The notes below the pieces were generated by a model. The model did not search any database and was not told the origin of the DNA. It saw only the letters and a program-made list of their open reading frames with translations. Below are positions 24,696 to 33,966 of a stretch of DNA of 63,863 bases, piece by piece. Made by a program: the position numbers and the translations under genes. The stretch comes from Izemoplasma sp964435595 (GTDB lineage Bacteria; Bacillota_I; Bacilli_A; Izemoplasmatales; Izemoplasmataceae): NCBI GenBank assembly GCA_964435595.1, contig CAYSZV010000009.1, positions 1 to 63,863 on the forward strand. Reading direction: 5' to 3'. Numbering within the stretch: position 1 is the stretch's first letter; each line of letters starts with the position of its first letter.

Positions 24696-26184
24696 ATTTT
24701 CCTCGTGGTTTCATATGAGGGAATAATAGTACATCCCTAATTGATGAACTTCCAGTAACTAACATAACGAATCTATCAATTCCAACTCCAAGTCCTCCTG
24801 CAGGTGGCATACCGTATTCAAGTGCTTCTACGTAATCGATATCCATTTCGTTTGCTTCATCATTTCCAAGTTCTTTCTCTTTTAATTGAGATTCAAAACG
24901 TTCTTTTTGATCGATTGGATCATTAAGTTCAGTAAATGCATTTGCATATTCTCTACCATCGATAAATAATTCGAAACGGTCTGTAAATCTTGGATCTTCA
25001 GGGTTTTTCTTAGCCAATGGACTAATTTCAATTGGATGTCCGAATACAAATGTAGGTTGTACTACTGATTCTTCACAGTATTCTTCAAATAGTAAATTCA
25101 AGATATGTCCAGTTCCTGTATAATGATCAGGGACTTGTAATCCTTTATCTAAAGCAAATTGTTTTGCTTTTTCATATGTCATTTCTTTATCCCAAAAATC
25201 AATTCCAACAATATCTCTAACTGCGTCAGCCATATGAAGTTTTATCCAAGGTTTAGTTAAATGAATTTCTTTTTCATTGTAGATAATCGTTTCTTTTCCT
25301 AGGCGTTTGGCTACAGTAGAAAATAAGTATTCAGTTAACTCCATCATTGTTTCAACATTTCCGTATGCTTGATATAACTCCATCATAGTGAATTCGGGAT
25401 TGTGTTTGATACTCATTCCTTCGTTTCTAAATGTTCTACCGATTTCATATACACCATCAAATCCACCAACGATAAGACGTTTTAGATATAGTTCAGGAGC
25501 AATCCTTAAATAGAATGGCATATCTAGAGCATTGTGATGTGTTTCGAATGGACGAGCTGCAGCTCCACCTAAAATTGGATGCAAAATTGGTGTTTCTACT
25601 TCAATATATCCACGCTCATTTAATAACTCACGAATGATAGTGATGATTCTTGAACGAACGATAAAAGTATCTCTTGAATCTTGATTCATAATTAAATCAA
25701 CATATCTTCTTCTATAACGCTCTTCAATATCTTTTAGACCATGGAATTTTTCTGGTAATGGACGAACTGCTTTACTTAAATGAGTTAATTCCATAACACG
25801 GATACTTAGTTCACCCATGTTTGTTTTCATAACAGTACCTTTTACACCAATGATGTCTCCAAGATCTGCTTTTTTGAATAATTCAAATTTGTCCTCACCA
25901 ACAACATCTAAGCGTACGTAAAGTTGCACTTGCCCATGTTGATCTTGAATATGTGCAAATCCAGCTTTTCCTTTTCCTCTTATTGTCATTAGCCTACCAG
26001 CGATCGTTACTGGCTTTTGTTCCATGTCATGTAATTCTTCTTTTGTATATTGATCGAATGTATTGTGTAGTGTTTCTGTGTTGTTATCTCGATCAAAGCG
26101 TTGCCCGAAAGGATCAATCCCTTTCGCTCTTAATTCTTCAAGTTTTTCTCTTCTTACTTGTTCTTGTTCTGATAATTTTTCCAT
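24694..26184 (-). CDS. lysS: Lysyl-tRNA synthetase, class II
   Basis: 496 aa. An N-terminal OB-fold anticodon domain (about 55-150; ITIAGRLMTIRGKGKAGFAHIQDQ-type segment) precedes the class II catalytic core: motif 2 with FRNEGMSIKHNPEFTMMELYQAY and motif 3 with GLGVGIDRFVML. It charges tRNA-Lys. It has its own GAGGTG ribosome binding site and terminator. Confidence 0.97.
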   Translation of the reverse strand: MEKLSEQEQVRREKLEELRAKGIDPFGQRFDRDNNTETLHNTFDQYTKEELHDMEQKPVTIAGRLMTIRGKGKAGFAHIQDQHGQVQLYVRLDVVGEDKFELFKKADLGDIIGVKGTVMKTNMGELSIRVMELTHLSKAVRPLPEKFHGLKDIEERYRRRYVDLIMNQDSRDTFIVRSRIITIIRELLNERGYIEVETPILHPILGGAAARPFETHHNALDMPFYLRIAPELYLKRLIVGGFDGVYEIGRTFRNEGMSIKHNPEFTMMELYQAYGNVETMMELTEYLFSTVAKRLGKETIIYNEKEIHLTKPWIKLHMADAVRDIVGIDFWDKEMTYEKAKQFALDKGLQVPDHYTGTGHILNLLFEEYCEESVVQPTFVFGHPIEISPLAKKNPEDPRFTDRFELFIDGREYANAFTELNDPIDQKERFESQLKEKELGNDEANEMDIDYVEALEYGMPPAGGLGVGIDRFVMLVTGSSSIRDVLLFPHMKPRGK

Positions 26185-26239
26185 TTATTTCACCTCTTTA
26201 AATGCAATTATGATTATAACACAAACTATTTAATTTCAA

Positions 26240-26268
26240 AGAAAAATAGTACAATTAATGTACTATTT
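26240..26268 (-). terminator. Intrinsic terminator after the zinc-binding lipoprotein
   Basis: A 10-bp stem (26244-26253 with 26259-26268) with a U-rich tail on the minus strand; it overlaps the stop codon. Confidence 0.75.
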
Positions 26269-27243
26269 CGTAGCTTCTTCTAAAATTGCTAGGTTTTCTA
26301 ACATAATCGATAAGTATGTTGCACCGTTATCAATTTCATCTTGTGTTAGATTACCGAGTCCGTGTAACTCAACCTTTTGAGCAGTAGAATCTTGTTCTTG
26401 TAACTGACTTAACACTTCTTCAGCTGTTGGGAAATTTGAGTTCTTTTCGAAAATAATATAGTGAATTTCATTTTCAATCGCTTCATTTACAATATCAATT
26501 ATGCTAATTGGATCTACTTCACTAGTGTGAATACTAGTAGTAAGAGATAGTATCTCAATGTCATAGGCTTCGTTAAAGTAATTGAATAGGAGTGTTGTAG
26601 TAATAATTGGCTTTGTAGCTAAATCAGCCATATCTTGGAAATCTTGATCTAGTTTTTCTAGAGATGCTTTTAAAACAGTGTAGTTGTTATTATATAATTC
26701 ACTATTTTCTGGATACATAACAATTAGTTTATCTTTTACTAATTCTAATGCATCAAGCATTCTGTTTGGATCAAGCCAAAAATGTGGGTCTTCACTTGAA
26801 GAGTTTATATCACAGGGTTCTTCTACATAGGTTTCTGCCTCGTGATCGTCATCTTCATGTGTATGATCGTGTGAATAACACACTTCTGCGTATGTTACAA
26901 ATTCAGAAACATTAACTAGTTCTACATGAGCGTCATTGAACACTGTTTCTTCAATATTTGGAATGTATGTATCTACACCACCATCAACGTAGAACAATAA
27001 GTCTGCGTTGATCATATTTATTTGATCTTTTGCGGAAAATGCTATTGTGTCGTCATGAGAGTGCATAGTACTACCTGGAACTCTCTCAACTGTTACTGTA
27101 TTTCCACCAATTGACTCTACTAAAAACTGCATTGGATACACAGTTGTATAAATCACATTTTCTCCTGCTGGAGTATCATTTCCGCACCCTGTTAGTGTGA
27201 AAACTATAATCAATGCTAGTATTAGTCCTGTAATTTTTTTCAT
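26263..27243 (-). CDS. Zinc-type ABC substrate-binding lipoprotein (ZnuA/AdcA-like)
   Basis: 326 aa. Signal and lipobox LTGC (Cys20). Cluster A-I features: YPMQFLVESIGG, the first His in STMHSHDD, a His/Asp/Glu-rich flexible loop (CYSHDHTHEDDDHEAE, about 124-139), the second His in DPHFWLDP, and IIFEKNSNFPTAEEV near the end. It should bind Zn (or Mn) outside the membrane and deliver it to an ABC importer. No cognate permease or ATPase gene adjoins it; the ZIP transporter at 20.1 kb is the nearest metal carrier. Confidence 0.88.
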   Translation of the reverse strand: MKKITGLILALIIVFTLTGCGNDTPAGENVIYTTVYPMQFLVESIGGNTVTVERVPGSTMHSHDDTIAFSAKDQINMINADLLFYVDGGVDTYIPNIEETVFNDAHVELVNVSEFVTYAEVCYSHDHTHEDDDHEAETYVEEPCDINSSSEDPHFWLDPNRMLDALELVKDKLIVMYPENSELYNNNYTVLKASLEKLDQDFQDMADLATKPIITTTLLFNYFNEAYDIEILSLTTSIHTSEVDPISIIDIVNEAIENEIHYIIFEKNSNFPTAEEVLSQLQEQDSTAQKVELHGLGNLTQDEIDNGATYLSIMLENLAILEEATK

Positions 27244-27304
27244 TCTATCACCTTGTTTCTTTGTTCATTTATATATTATATATCCATTTATAAATATAAT
27301 CAAT

Positions 27305-27562
27305 TTAATTTAGGTATTCTTCTCTTATTATTTCAAACATATTTAGTGCATCTTCTTTTTTTGTTGAATCCAGTAATTGAAGCACTTTCACTTCAACAAT
27401 CTTGTTGCCAAACTGAATTGTAATAATGTCATCTACATCTACTTTAGTACTTGATTTTGCAGTTTTACCATTTACTGTTATACGGTCACTATCAGCGACT
27501 TCTTTTGCTAATGTTCTTCTTTTTATGATTCTCGATACTTTTAAGAATTTATCTATTCTCAT
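27305..27562 (-). CDS. rqcP: S4-domain RNA-binding protein RqcP
   Basis: 85 aa from ATG 27562 (GAGGTG before it). Almost the whole protein is an S4 domain: MRIDKFLKVSRIIKRRTLAKEVADSD, then ITVNGKTAKSS. Size and position beside ftsH/hpt/tilS match Bacillus YabO (RqcP), which helps RqcH add Ala tails to stalled nascent chains on 50S subunits. A heat-shock Hsp15-like role is the alternative. Confidence 0.8.
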   Translation of the reverse strand: MRIDKFLKVSRIIKRRTLAKEVADSDRITVNGKTAKSSTKVDVDDIITIQFGNKIVEVKVLQLLDSTKKEDALNMFEIIREEYLN

Positions 27563-27582
27563 ACTATTCACCTCAGTAGTAA

Positions 27583-27604
27583 AAAGGATAAATTAATATC
27601 CTTT
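27583..27604 (-). terminator. Intrinsic terminator after ftsH
   Basis: An 8-bp stem (AAAGGATA with TATCCTTT) followed by a U run on the minus strand separates ftsH from rqcP. Confidence 0.7.
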
Positions 27605-27608
27605 ATTT

Positions 27609-29615
27609 TTACTCTTTTTTGTCTTTATCTTTTGAAGGTTTGGCTGAACTTGCTGGTTTTACAGCTTCGACTGGTTTTACAGCTTCAACGGGTGCAACTG
27701 CCTCAGCAGGAGCTGGTTCCAAGTCTTTTTCAAGTGCTTTCTTCGCTTGCTTTTTGTCCCACCAATCAAGTGTTCCAGTATCAACGATTTCTAAAATATC
27801 TTCTCTTGTTAGAGTTTCTACTTTTAATAAGAAATCAGCGATTTTTTTAACCAAATCCATATTTTCTTTTAATACATTTTCTGCATGTTCATAACAAGTG
27901 TGGATAATTCTTCTAACTTCGTTATCTATCTCTAGCGCTACTTGATCACTAAATGATTTATCACTTGTATAATCTCTACCTAGGAATACACTTCCAGAAC
28001 GTTTTTCATATTGGATTGGTCCTAAATTACTCATACCATATTCCGTTACCATGGCACGAGCGATAGTTGTTGCTTGTTGGAAGTCATTGTGTGCTCCAGT
28101 TGAAATTTCATTGAAGTTCAATTCCTCACTAACACGTCCACCTAGAAGACCAGTGATGCGGTCTAACAATCCTGTTTTTGTTTGTAGGAACGCTTCTTCC
28201 TCTTCTGGTAACATTAAGGCATATCCTCCCGCTTGTCCACGAGGAATGATTGTTACTTTGTGAACAATATTTGCGTTATCTAATTTTAAACCTAAAACCA
28301 CATGTCCTGCTTCATGGTGTGCAATAAACTTTCTTTCTCGCACAGTGAATACTCTTGATTTCTTCGCTGGTCCCATTAAGACACGATCTACTGCTTCATC
28401 GATATGATATATTCTAATATGTTCTTTATTTTCTCTGGCAGCTAATATGGCTGCTTCATTTAATAAGTTTTCCAAATCTGCACCTGTAAATCCAGGTGTT
28501 CTTTTTGCGATATCTTCAAAAGTAACTTTAGGAGATATCTTTTTGTTTCTCGCATGTACTTTTAGAATTTCTTCACGACCTTTAATGTCAGGTCTACTAA
28601 TTGTGATTTGACGATCGAAACGACCAGGTCTAAGTAATGCAGGGTCTAATACGTCAGGACGGTTAGTTGCTGCAATAACAATAACTCCAGAGTTAACACC
28701 GAATCCATCCATTTCAACCAATAATTGGTTTAATGTTTGTTCTCGTTCATCGTGTCCTCCACCTAGTCCAGCTCCACGTTGACGACCTACCGCATCAATC
28801 TCATCAATAAAGATTATACAAGGTGCATTTTGTTTTGCTGTTTTAAACATATCACGTACACGGCTTGCTCCGACACCTACAAACATTTCTACAAAATCAG
28901 ATCCACTGATTGAATAGAATGGAACGTTTGCTTCGCCGGCCACGGCTCTAGCTAGTAAAGTCTTACCAGTTCCTGGTGCACCGATTAATAATACACCTGT
29001 AGGAATTCTTGCACCTAAATCAATGTATTTTTTAGGTGTTTTTAAGAAGTCGATTAATTCTGCTAACTCTTCTTTTTCTTCTTTTACTCCAGCAACACTT
29101 GCAAATGTAGTTGTTTTTCCACGATTCAATCGAGCGCGACTTTTACCAAAGTCAAATGCTTTGTTATTGCCTTGGCCATTGCTTCTTAAGAAGAAAACAA
29201 CCAAAAATACAACTAATAATATTGGTAGTAATATACTAACAATACCCCAGAACGTATATACTTCACCTTTTACATGTTCATATTGAATGTTGTTTTGTAG
29301 TGCTAATTGCGTTACATATGTCAATGATTCCTCATTTGGTAACACTGTATAATAATCAAATCCAGTAGAAAGAGTTCCACTGACTGTATAACTTCCGGAA
29401 TTCACTTCTCCATCAATTGGTTTCGATTCAATAGACGTAACATTGTTCGCATTAATATTATAGATAAATTCAGTGTAATCTAACTCTTTGATTTCAGTAG
29501 TGTCTCCAGAAAGAGACCATACTATCACGAATATAAATCCGAATATTAAAGCTAACGCTATGATGTTTCCAAGAAGGTTTTGTGATGGCTTTTTAGGGCT
29601 CTTTACTTGTGCCAT
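27609..29615 (-). CDS. ftsH: ATP-dependent zinc metalloprotease FtsH
   Basis: 668 aa. Two membrane helices (about 12-35 and 118-142) flank the external domain. The AAA domain has Walker A GAPGTGKT, Walker B IIFIDEIDAVG and the second region of homology with AATNRPDVLDPALLRPGRFDR. The protease has HEAGH. The C-terminus ends in Ala/Val/Pro/Glu repeats (VEAVKPVEAVKPA) and a Lys/Asp-rich tip, a low-complexity tail. It degrades membrane and regulatory proteins. Gene order tilS-hpt-ftsH is conserved in Gram-positives. Confidence 0.97.
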   Translation of the reverse strand: MAQVKSPKKPSQNLLGNIIALALIFGFIFVIVWSLSGDTTEIKELDYTEFIYNINANNVTSIESKPIDGEVNSGSYTVSGTLSTGFDYYTVLPNEESLTYVTQLALQNNIQYEHVKGEVYTFWGIVSILLPILLVVFLVVFFLRSNGQGNNKAFDFGKSRARLNRGKTTTFASVAGVKEEKEELAELIDFLKTPKKYIDLGARIPTGVLLIGAPGTGKTLLARAVAGEANVPFYSISGSDFVEMFVGVGASRVRDMFKTAKQNAPCIIFIDEIDAVGRQRGAGLGGGHDEREQTLNQLLVEMDGFGVNSGVIVIAATNRPDVLDPALLRPGRFDRQITISRPDIKGREEILKVHARNKKISPKVTFEDIAKRTPGFTGADLENLLNEAAILAARENKEHIRIYHIDEAVDRVLMGPAKKSRVFTVRERKFIAHHEAGHVVLGLKLDNANIVHKVTIIPRGQAGGYALMLPEEEEAFLQTKTGLLDRITGLLGGRVSEELNFNEISTGAHNDFQQATTIARAMVTEYGMSNLGPIQYEKRSGSVFLGRDYTSDKSFSDQVALEIDNEVRRIIHTCYEHAENVLKENMDLVKKIADFLLKVETLTREDILEIVDTGTLDWWDKKQAKKALEKDLEPAPAEAVAPVEAVKPVEAVKPASSAKPSKDKDKKE

Positions 29616-29627
29616 AATATCACTCCT

Positions 29628-30170
29628 TTATTTACTGTAAACTTCTGGTTTTAATATGCCCACGTAAGGCAAATTACGATACTTTTCTTCATAATCAAGT
29701 CCGTATCCAACAACGAACTCATTAGGAATCGTTGTTCCTATATATTTTGGAAGCATTTTAACTACTCTACCTGCTGGCTTATCTAATAAAGTTACGATTT
29801 CAACACTAGCTGCTCCACGGAATTTTAAAAGATTTACGATTACATTTAATGTTCTACCTGTATCGACGATGTCTTCTGTTAAAATAATGTGTCGATTATG
29901 AACAGTGACACCTAAATCTTTTTCTATTTTTACATCTCCAGATGATTCGATTCCACCATGGTAACTTGATACATCCATGAAACCTAATTCTAAGTGTATA
30001 TCCATATTCGTAACAAGTTCACCCATAAATGGAACGCAACCTTTTAAAAGACCAATAACAAGTGGAAATTTGTCTTTGTAATCTTCTGATAGTTGTTTAC
30101 CTAATCGGACTGTTATGTCGCGAATCTCTTCAGAGGATACCAATACTTTTTCAATATCTTTTTCTAACAT
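29628..30170 (-). CDS. hpt: Hypoxanthine phosphoribosyltransferase
   Basis: 180 aa. The PRPP motif is ILTEDIVDTGRTL and the flexible loop SSYHGG. It salvages hypoxanthine (and probably guanine) with PRPP, fitting an organism that scavenges nucleic acids. It starts immediately after the tilS stop and is followed by ftsH after 12 bases, so all three are probably one transcript. Confidence 0.95.
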   Translation of the reverse strand: MLEKDIEKVLVSSEEIRDITVRLGKQLSEDYKDKFPLVIGLLKGCVPFMGELVTNMDIHLELGFMDVSSYHGGIESSGDVKIEKDLGVTVHNRHIILTEDIVDTGRTLNVIVNLLKFRGAASVEIVTLLDKPAGRVVKMLPKYIGTTIPNEFVVGYGLDYEEKYRNLPYVGILKPEVYSK

Positions 30171-31475
30171 CTAAATCACCTCATAAATATATAATTTTTT
30201 AGATTCTTTTTGTTCTTGGTGTGACTTCTTCAACCTTGGAATCCAAAGTACTTTTTCCTGATCTGCAAGAAGAATCAAACTATCTCTATCATATTTCGGA
30301 ACTTTTTTGTCGATAAAGATATCTTTCACTTTTTTAGTGCCTACCGTTAGCCTCATTTTATCCCCATCTTGACGATTTCTTAAAAACAGCGGAAACACTG
30401 TATCATTATAACATAATTCAAAATAATCTGTATGTTTAATGTCTACTTTTTTATCACTAAAAATAAATTTTTTGTTGTTAGGAATACTATACTCTCCAAC
30501 GCATTTTATTTCAAGATTTATGAACTTATTGTCAATATCTTTCCCAATATAGAATTGATTGTATACCTTAAATAGAGTAAACTCTGCTTTAAGTGAGTAA
30601 GAAACATTTGGTGTATCGCTTGAAAGCAATTCAATCATGTCCTTATATTGTTGATAAGTGACCTCAATAGAGTCGGTAGATTTCTGGTTAATCAAATACT
30701 TCAAAAGTTTAATTTTTAAGATATTATGAGTTGAATTGAACGCTACCAAATCTACCATACCATCAATAATGTGGTTTAATATAAACCGATCTCTTTCTTG
30801 TAAGATGAAGTCATCCGCCATCGATAGATAATCGCTATATTGCAGGATTTTCTGTGTTAAGTTTTGGGTTTCGTTTCTTAGTGAGGGGACGATATGATGT
30901 CTGAATCTATTTCTAGTATAATCATCTTGTTTGTTAGACGAGTCTTCAAAGTAACTAATGTTGTTATCTTTGGCAAAATCTATAATTTGATTTTTGTCGA
31001 TATCTAAAAATGGTCTATAAAAAGTAATATTTTCAATAGAACGTACTTCTTTAATCCCTGCATATCCGGTAAAGGAACTTCCTCTAGCAATTCTCATTAA
31101 TATTGTTTCGATTTGATCATCTGCATGATGCGCTAGAAATACTTTGTTGGACTTGTGTTTTTTCGCAATAGAGATAAAAAATTCATAACGCTTTGCACGT
31201 GATTCTTTTTGAAAATTACCATTCAACTCTTCAAGCGTGATTCCTTCAAATTTTACATTCTTGTGTAATGCAATTTGTTCTAACTCTTTATACTCTACAA
31301 TAGAAGCTTCTCTTTTATTATGGTTTACATGTGCAATAATGATGTTTTTATTGATAGAATACATTATATTGAAAAGGACCATTGAATCAACACCGCCACT
31401 CAGTGCGACTACAATGGGCTCATTCTTATTTGTATAATTCTTTTCCTCAATAAATTTTGTTAGATCAAATTTCAT
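30171..31475 (-). CDS. tilS: tRNA(Ile)-lysidine synthase
   Basis: 434 aa from ATG 31475 (TAGGTG before it). The PP-loop is VVALSGGVDSMVL. The N-type ATPase domain also has FLAHHADDQIETILMRIARGS, and the C-terminal substrate domain ends with LRNRQDGDKMRLTVGTKKVKDIF-type sequence. It converts C34 to lysidine in tRNA-Ile(CAU), which is essential for AUA decoding. Confidence 0.95.
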   Translation of the reverse strand: MKFDLTKFIEEKNYTNKNEPIVVALSGGVDSMVLFNIMYSINKNIIIAHVNHNKREASIVEYKELEQIALHKNVKFEGITLEELNGNFQKESRAKRYEFFISIAKKHKSNKVFLAHHADDQIETILMRIARGSSFTGYAGIKEVRSIENITFYRPFLDIDKNQIIDFAKDNNISYFEDSSNKQDDYTRNRFRHHIVPSLRNETQNLTQKILQYSDYLSMADDFILQERDRFILNHIIDGMVDLVAFNSTHNILKIKLLKYLINQKSTDSIEVTYQQYKDMIELLSSDTPNVSYSLKAEFTLFKVYNQFYIGKDIDNKFINLEIKCVGEYSIPNNKKFIFSDKKVDIKHTDYFELCYNDTVFPLFLRNRQDGDKMRLTVGTKKVKDIFIDKKVPKYDRDSLILLADQEKVLWIPRLKKSHQEQKESKKLYIYEVI

Positions 31476-31521
31476 ATGTATCACCTACTTACATTATAGC
31501 ATATATATTTTATGTTTGACT

Positions 31522-31550
31522 AAAAGAAAACACTACAATTGTAGTGTTTT
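31522..31550 (-). terminator. Intrinsic terminator after the ABC transporter gene
   Basis: A 10-bp stem (31527-31536 with 31541-31550), AATT loop, U-rich tail on the minus strand. Confidence 0.85.
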
Positions 31551-33806
31551 TTATTCGACTCTTAACGCTTCTACTGGGTTCTTTCTTGATGCAATTCTAG
31601 AAGGTATGAATCCACCGATGAATGTTAATACAGTAGAAATGATTACTAGTGCAATTAAATGCAAGATATTTACCGACGCTACATTTGCGAGGGATTCATC
31701 ATAATTTTCTGCAAGAACATTGATAGGGAATGTTAATAGGAATGTAATGAATACACCAAGTAAACCTGCAAATGCTCCGATTATCATGCTTTCTGCATTA
31801 AATACTCTACTAATATCCTTTTTACGTCCACCTAGTGAACGGATAATACCAATTTCTTTTGTTCTTTCCAATACACTTATATATATTATAACACCAATCA
31901 TTACACTAGATACAACGAGTGAGATTGATGCAAATGCTGTAAGTACAACAGAAACTGATGTGATTAGCGTTCCTAATGTTTCACCAATCGCTTCAGCTAA
32001 GTCTGTTTCAAAAATCATGTATTCTACATTTTTGCCTTCATTGTATTCTGCAATGTGTTGTTTAATGATTTCCTTGTGTTCTACACTGTCAGTATAAATT
32101 TGAATTAAGAACGGCTCGGTTGTATTACAACCTAGATACGCAAGCAACATTTCTTTTTCTTGATCTGTAAGATTTGCTAAATCAAATACAGATGTTTCTT
32201 GGCTATCTTGCACCTGACAAATCGTAGAATTTGAATTTTCAACCAACAATTCTTCTTTTAAACCATACAGATATTTGATTCCGTCACCACTAAAATCAAT
32301 TGTGTTATCGTTTGATTGTAAAATACCAACGATTGATACAGTAATCCCGTTATCTTTAACGGTCTCTAGGTCTGGAAAGTTAGGAACGAACACATTCGTT
32401 TGTTCAACATATAAATCATCATTTAAAGCTATAAATAGCTCTTTTCCTAATACATCTTCGTAATATAACTCTTCGCCAACATCATATCCTAATGATGCAA
32501 TGATGTCGATATTTACTACGTTCCATTCGTCGACGAGTAATACGACTTCATATGGCGACTCAGGATATTTACCAGCCTTTAGACTATAGTAATCCGGGAT
32601 TTCATTGGTTGGTGTGATAAAGGAACTAAATCCTAACTCATTAATTTCAATAAGTTCTATCTCATCTTGGTAGTTTTCAGTTAATAGAGTTGGAACATAT
32701 CCGTATTCATATTGGATATTTGTATATACTTCAGGATCAAGTGTTTCCAAATGATCAATAAAATCCTGTGTTAACAAGTTGTTATGAACATCTTGTGATG
32801 GGTCGTATATAACAAACTGATCTTCATCATATCCCTCAACATCAACGGTTGTTGCACCTGCTCTATCAAATCCTATTTCCATTTCCTGTCTACCAATTAA
32901 TATTGGTAAACCTACTAGTTGTTCCGTCTCGACATCCTCTAATTGAGCACTAAACCCATTACTTATTGATAGCACTAATCCGACACCGATAATACCGATA
33001 CTAGATGCAAGTGCAGTAATTGTAGTTCTGAATTTTTTGGTTCTTAAGTTATTAAATGATAGTTTTAGAGCCGTCCAGAAGCTCATTGCAGTTTTCTTTG
33101 GCACATATCCATCCTGTTTTACTTGTGCAACAGTATTGCCAGTATCACTAATGATTTCACCATCTTTTAATTCGATAAGTCTGCTTGCAAAATCATCTGC
33201 ATATTGTCTAGTATGTGTAACCATAATAACGAGTTTTTCTTTTGAAATCTCTTGGATAAGAGTTAATATTTCATTGGCTGTTTTAGAATCCAATGCTCCG
33301 GTTGGTTCATCTGCTAAAATGATATCAGGATCGTTTAATAAAGCTCTAGCTATAGCTACTCTTTGTTTTTCTCCACCTGATAATTTCGTAGGTTTTTTTT
33401 CAATTTGTGTTGTTAATCCTACACGCTCTAATACTTCTAAAGAACGTTTTCTTCTTTCTTCTGGACCGATACCTGATAGTGTCATACCTAATTCAACATT
33501 ATCTATTACACTTAAATGATTTATCAAATTATAGCTTTGGAATACGAAACCAATTGAATTATTTCTGTATGCATCCCAATCTCTTTCTTTGAATTGTTTG
33601 GTCGAAGTACCGTTAATGATTAAGTCTCCACTTGTGTATCTATCAAGTCCACCTATAATATTAAGAGTCGTTGTTTTTCCGCATCCAGATGGTCCAAGGA
33701 TTGCTACAAACTCTCCTTTATTTAATGTTAAGTCTATTTTATTTACTGCACGAAATTTTCTGTCTCCTACAATATAATCTTTTACTATTTGTTTTAATTC
33801 CAACAT
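31551..33806 (-). CDS. ABC transporter with fused ATPase and FtsX-type permease (MacB-like)
   Basis: 751 aa from ATG 33806, behind GAGGTGAT. The N-terminal ATPase (about 1-220) has GPSGCGKTT, LSGGEKQRVAIARAL and ILADEPTGALD. The C-terminal half has one helix (about 265-290), a large external domain (about 300-600) and three helices near 615-750, the FtsX/MacB layout, including the typical ERTKEIGIIRSLGG. Such mechanotransmission-type transporters act on envelope lipoproteins, peptides or antibiotics. No accessory subunit is adjacent, so the substrate is unknown. Confidence 0.9.
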   Translation of the reverse strand: MLELKQIVKDYIVGDRKFRAVNKIDLTLNKGEFVAILGPSGCGKTTTLNIIGGLDRYTSGDLIINGTSTKQFKERDWDAYRNNSIGFVFQSYNLINHLSVIDNVELGMTLSGIGPEERRKRSLEVLERVGLTTQIEKKPTKLSGGEKQRVAIARALLNDPDIILADEPTGALDSKTANEILTLIQEISKEKLVIMVTHTRQYADDFASRLIELKDGEIISDTGNTVAQVKQDGYVPKKTAMSFWTALKLSFNNLRTKKFRTTITALASSIGIIGVGLVLSISNGFSAQLEDVETEQLVGLPILIGRQEMEIGFDRAGATTVDVEGYDEDQFVIYDPSQDVHNNLLTQDFIDHLETLDPEVYTNIQYEYGYVPTLLTENYQDEIELIEINELGFSSFITPTNEIPDYYSLKAGKYPESPYEVVLLVDEWNVVNIDIIASLGYDVGEELYYEDVLGKELFIALNDDLYVEQTNVFVPNFPDLETVKDNGITVSIVGILQSNDNTIDFSGDGIKYLYGLKEELLVENSNSTICQVQDSQETSVFDLANLTDQEKEMLLAYLGCNTTEPFLIQIYTDSVEHKEIIKQHIAEYNEGKNVEYMIFETDLAEAIGETLGTLITSVSVVLTAFASISLVVSSVMIGVIIYISVLERTKEIGIIRSLGGRKKDISRVFNAESMIIGAFAGLLGVFITFLLTFPINVLAENYDESLANVASVNILHLIALVIISTVLTFIGGFIPSRIASRKNPVEALRVE

Positions 33807-33925
33807 AGTATCACCTCGAAACAATTATACTATCACAAGTTCATTCTGGCGAGTGTTTCACAATAATATAATTTTGAACACTTTGATATACAAAATAATT
33901 ACAGTAATTTTAATTAGTTATATGG

Positions 33926-33931
33926 TATAAT
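33926..33931 (+). promoter_or_regulatory. Extended -10 promoter of the MFS-maf unit
   Basis: TATAAT preceded by TGG lies 35 bases before the MFS start codon. Confidence 0.55.
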
Positions 33932-33966
33932 ATTTAAGAATAAATAAAAGAAATGGAGATACTTAT

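Noticed and set aside
26185..26262. T-box or lysine riboswitch upstream of lysS
   Set aside because: The upstream interval is short, has no T-box core or L-box elements, and the lysS start follows a simple ribosome binding site.
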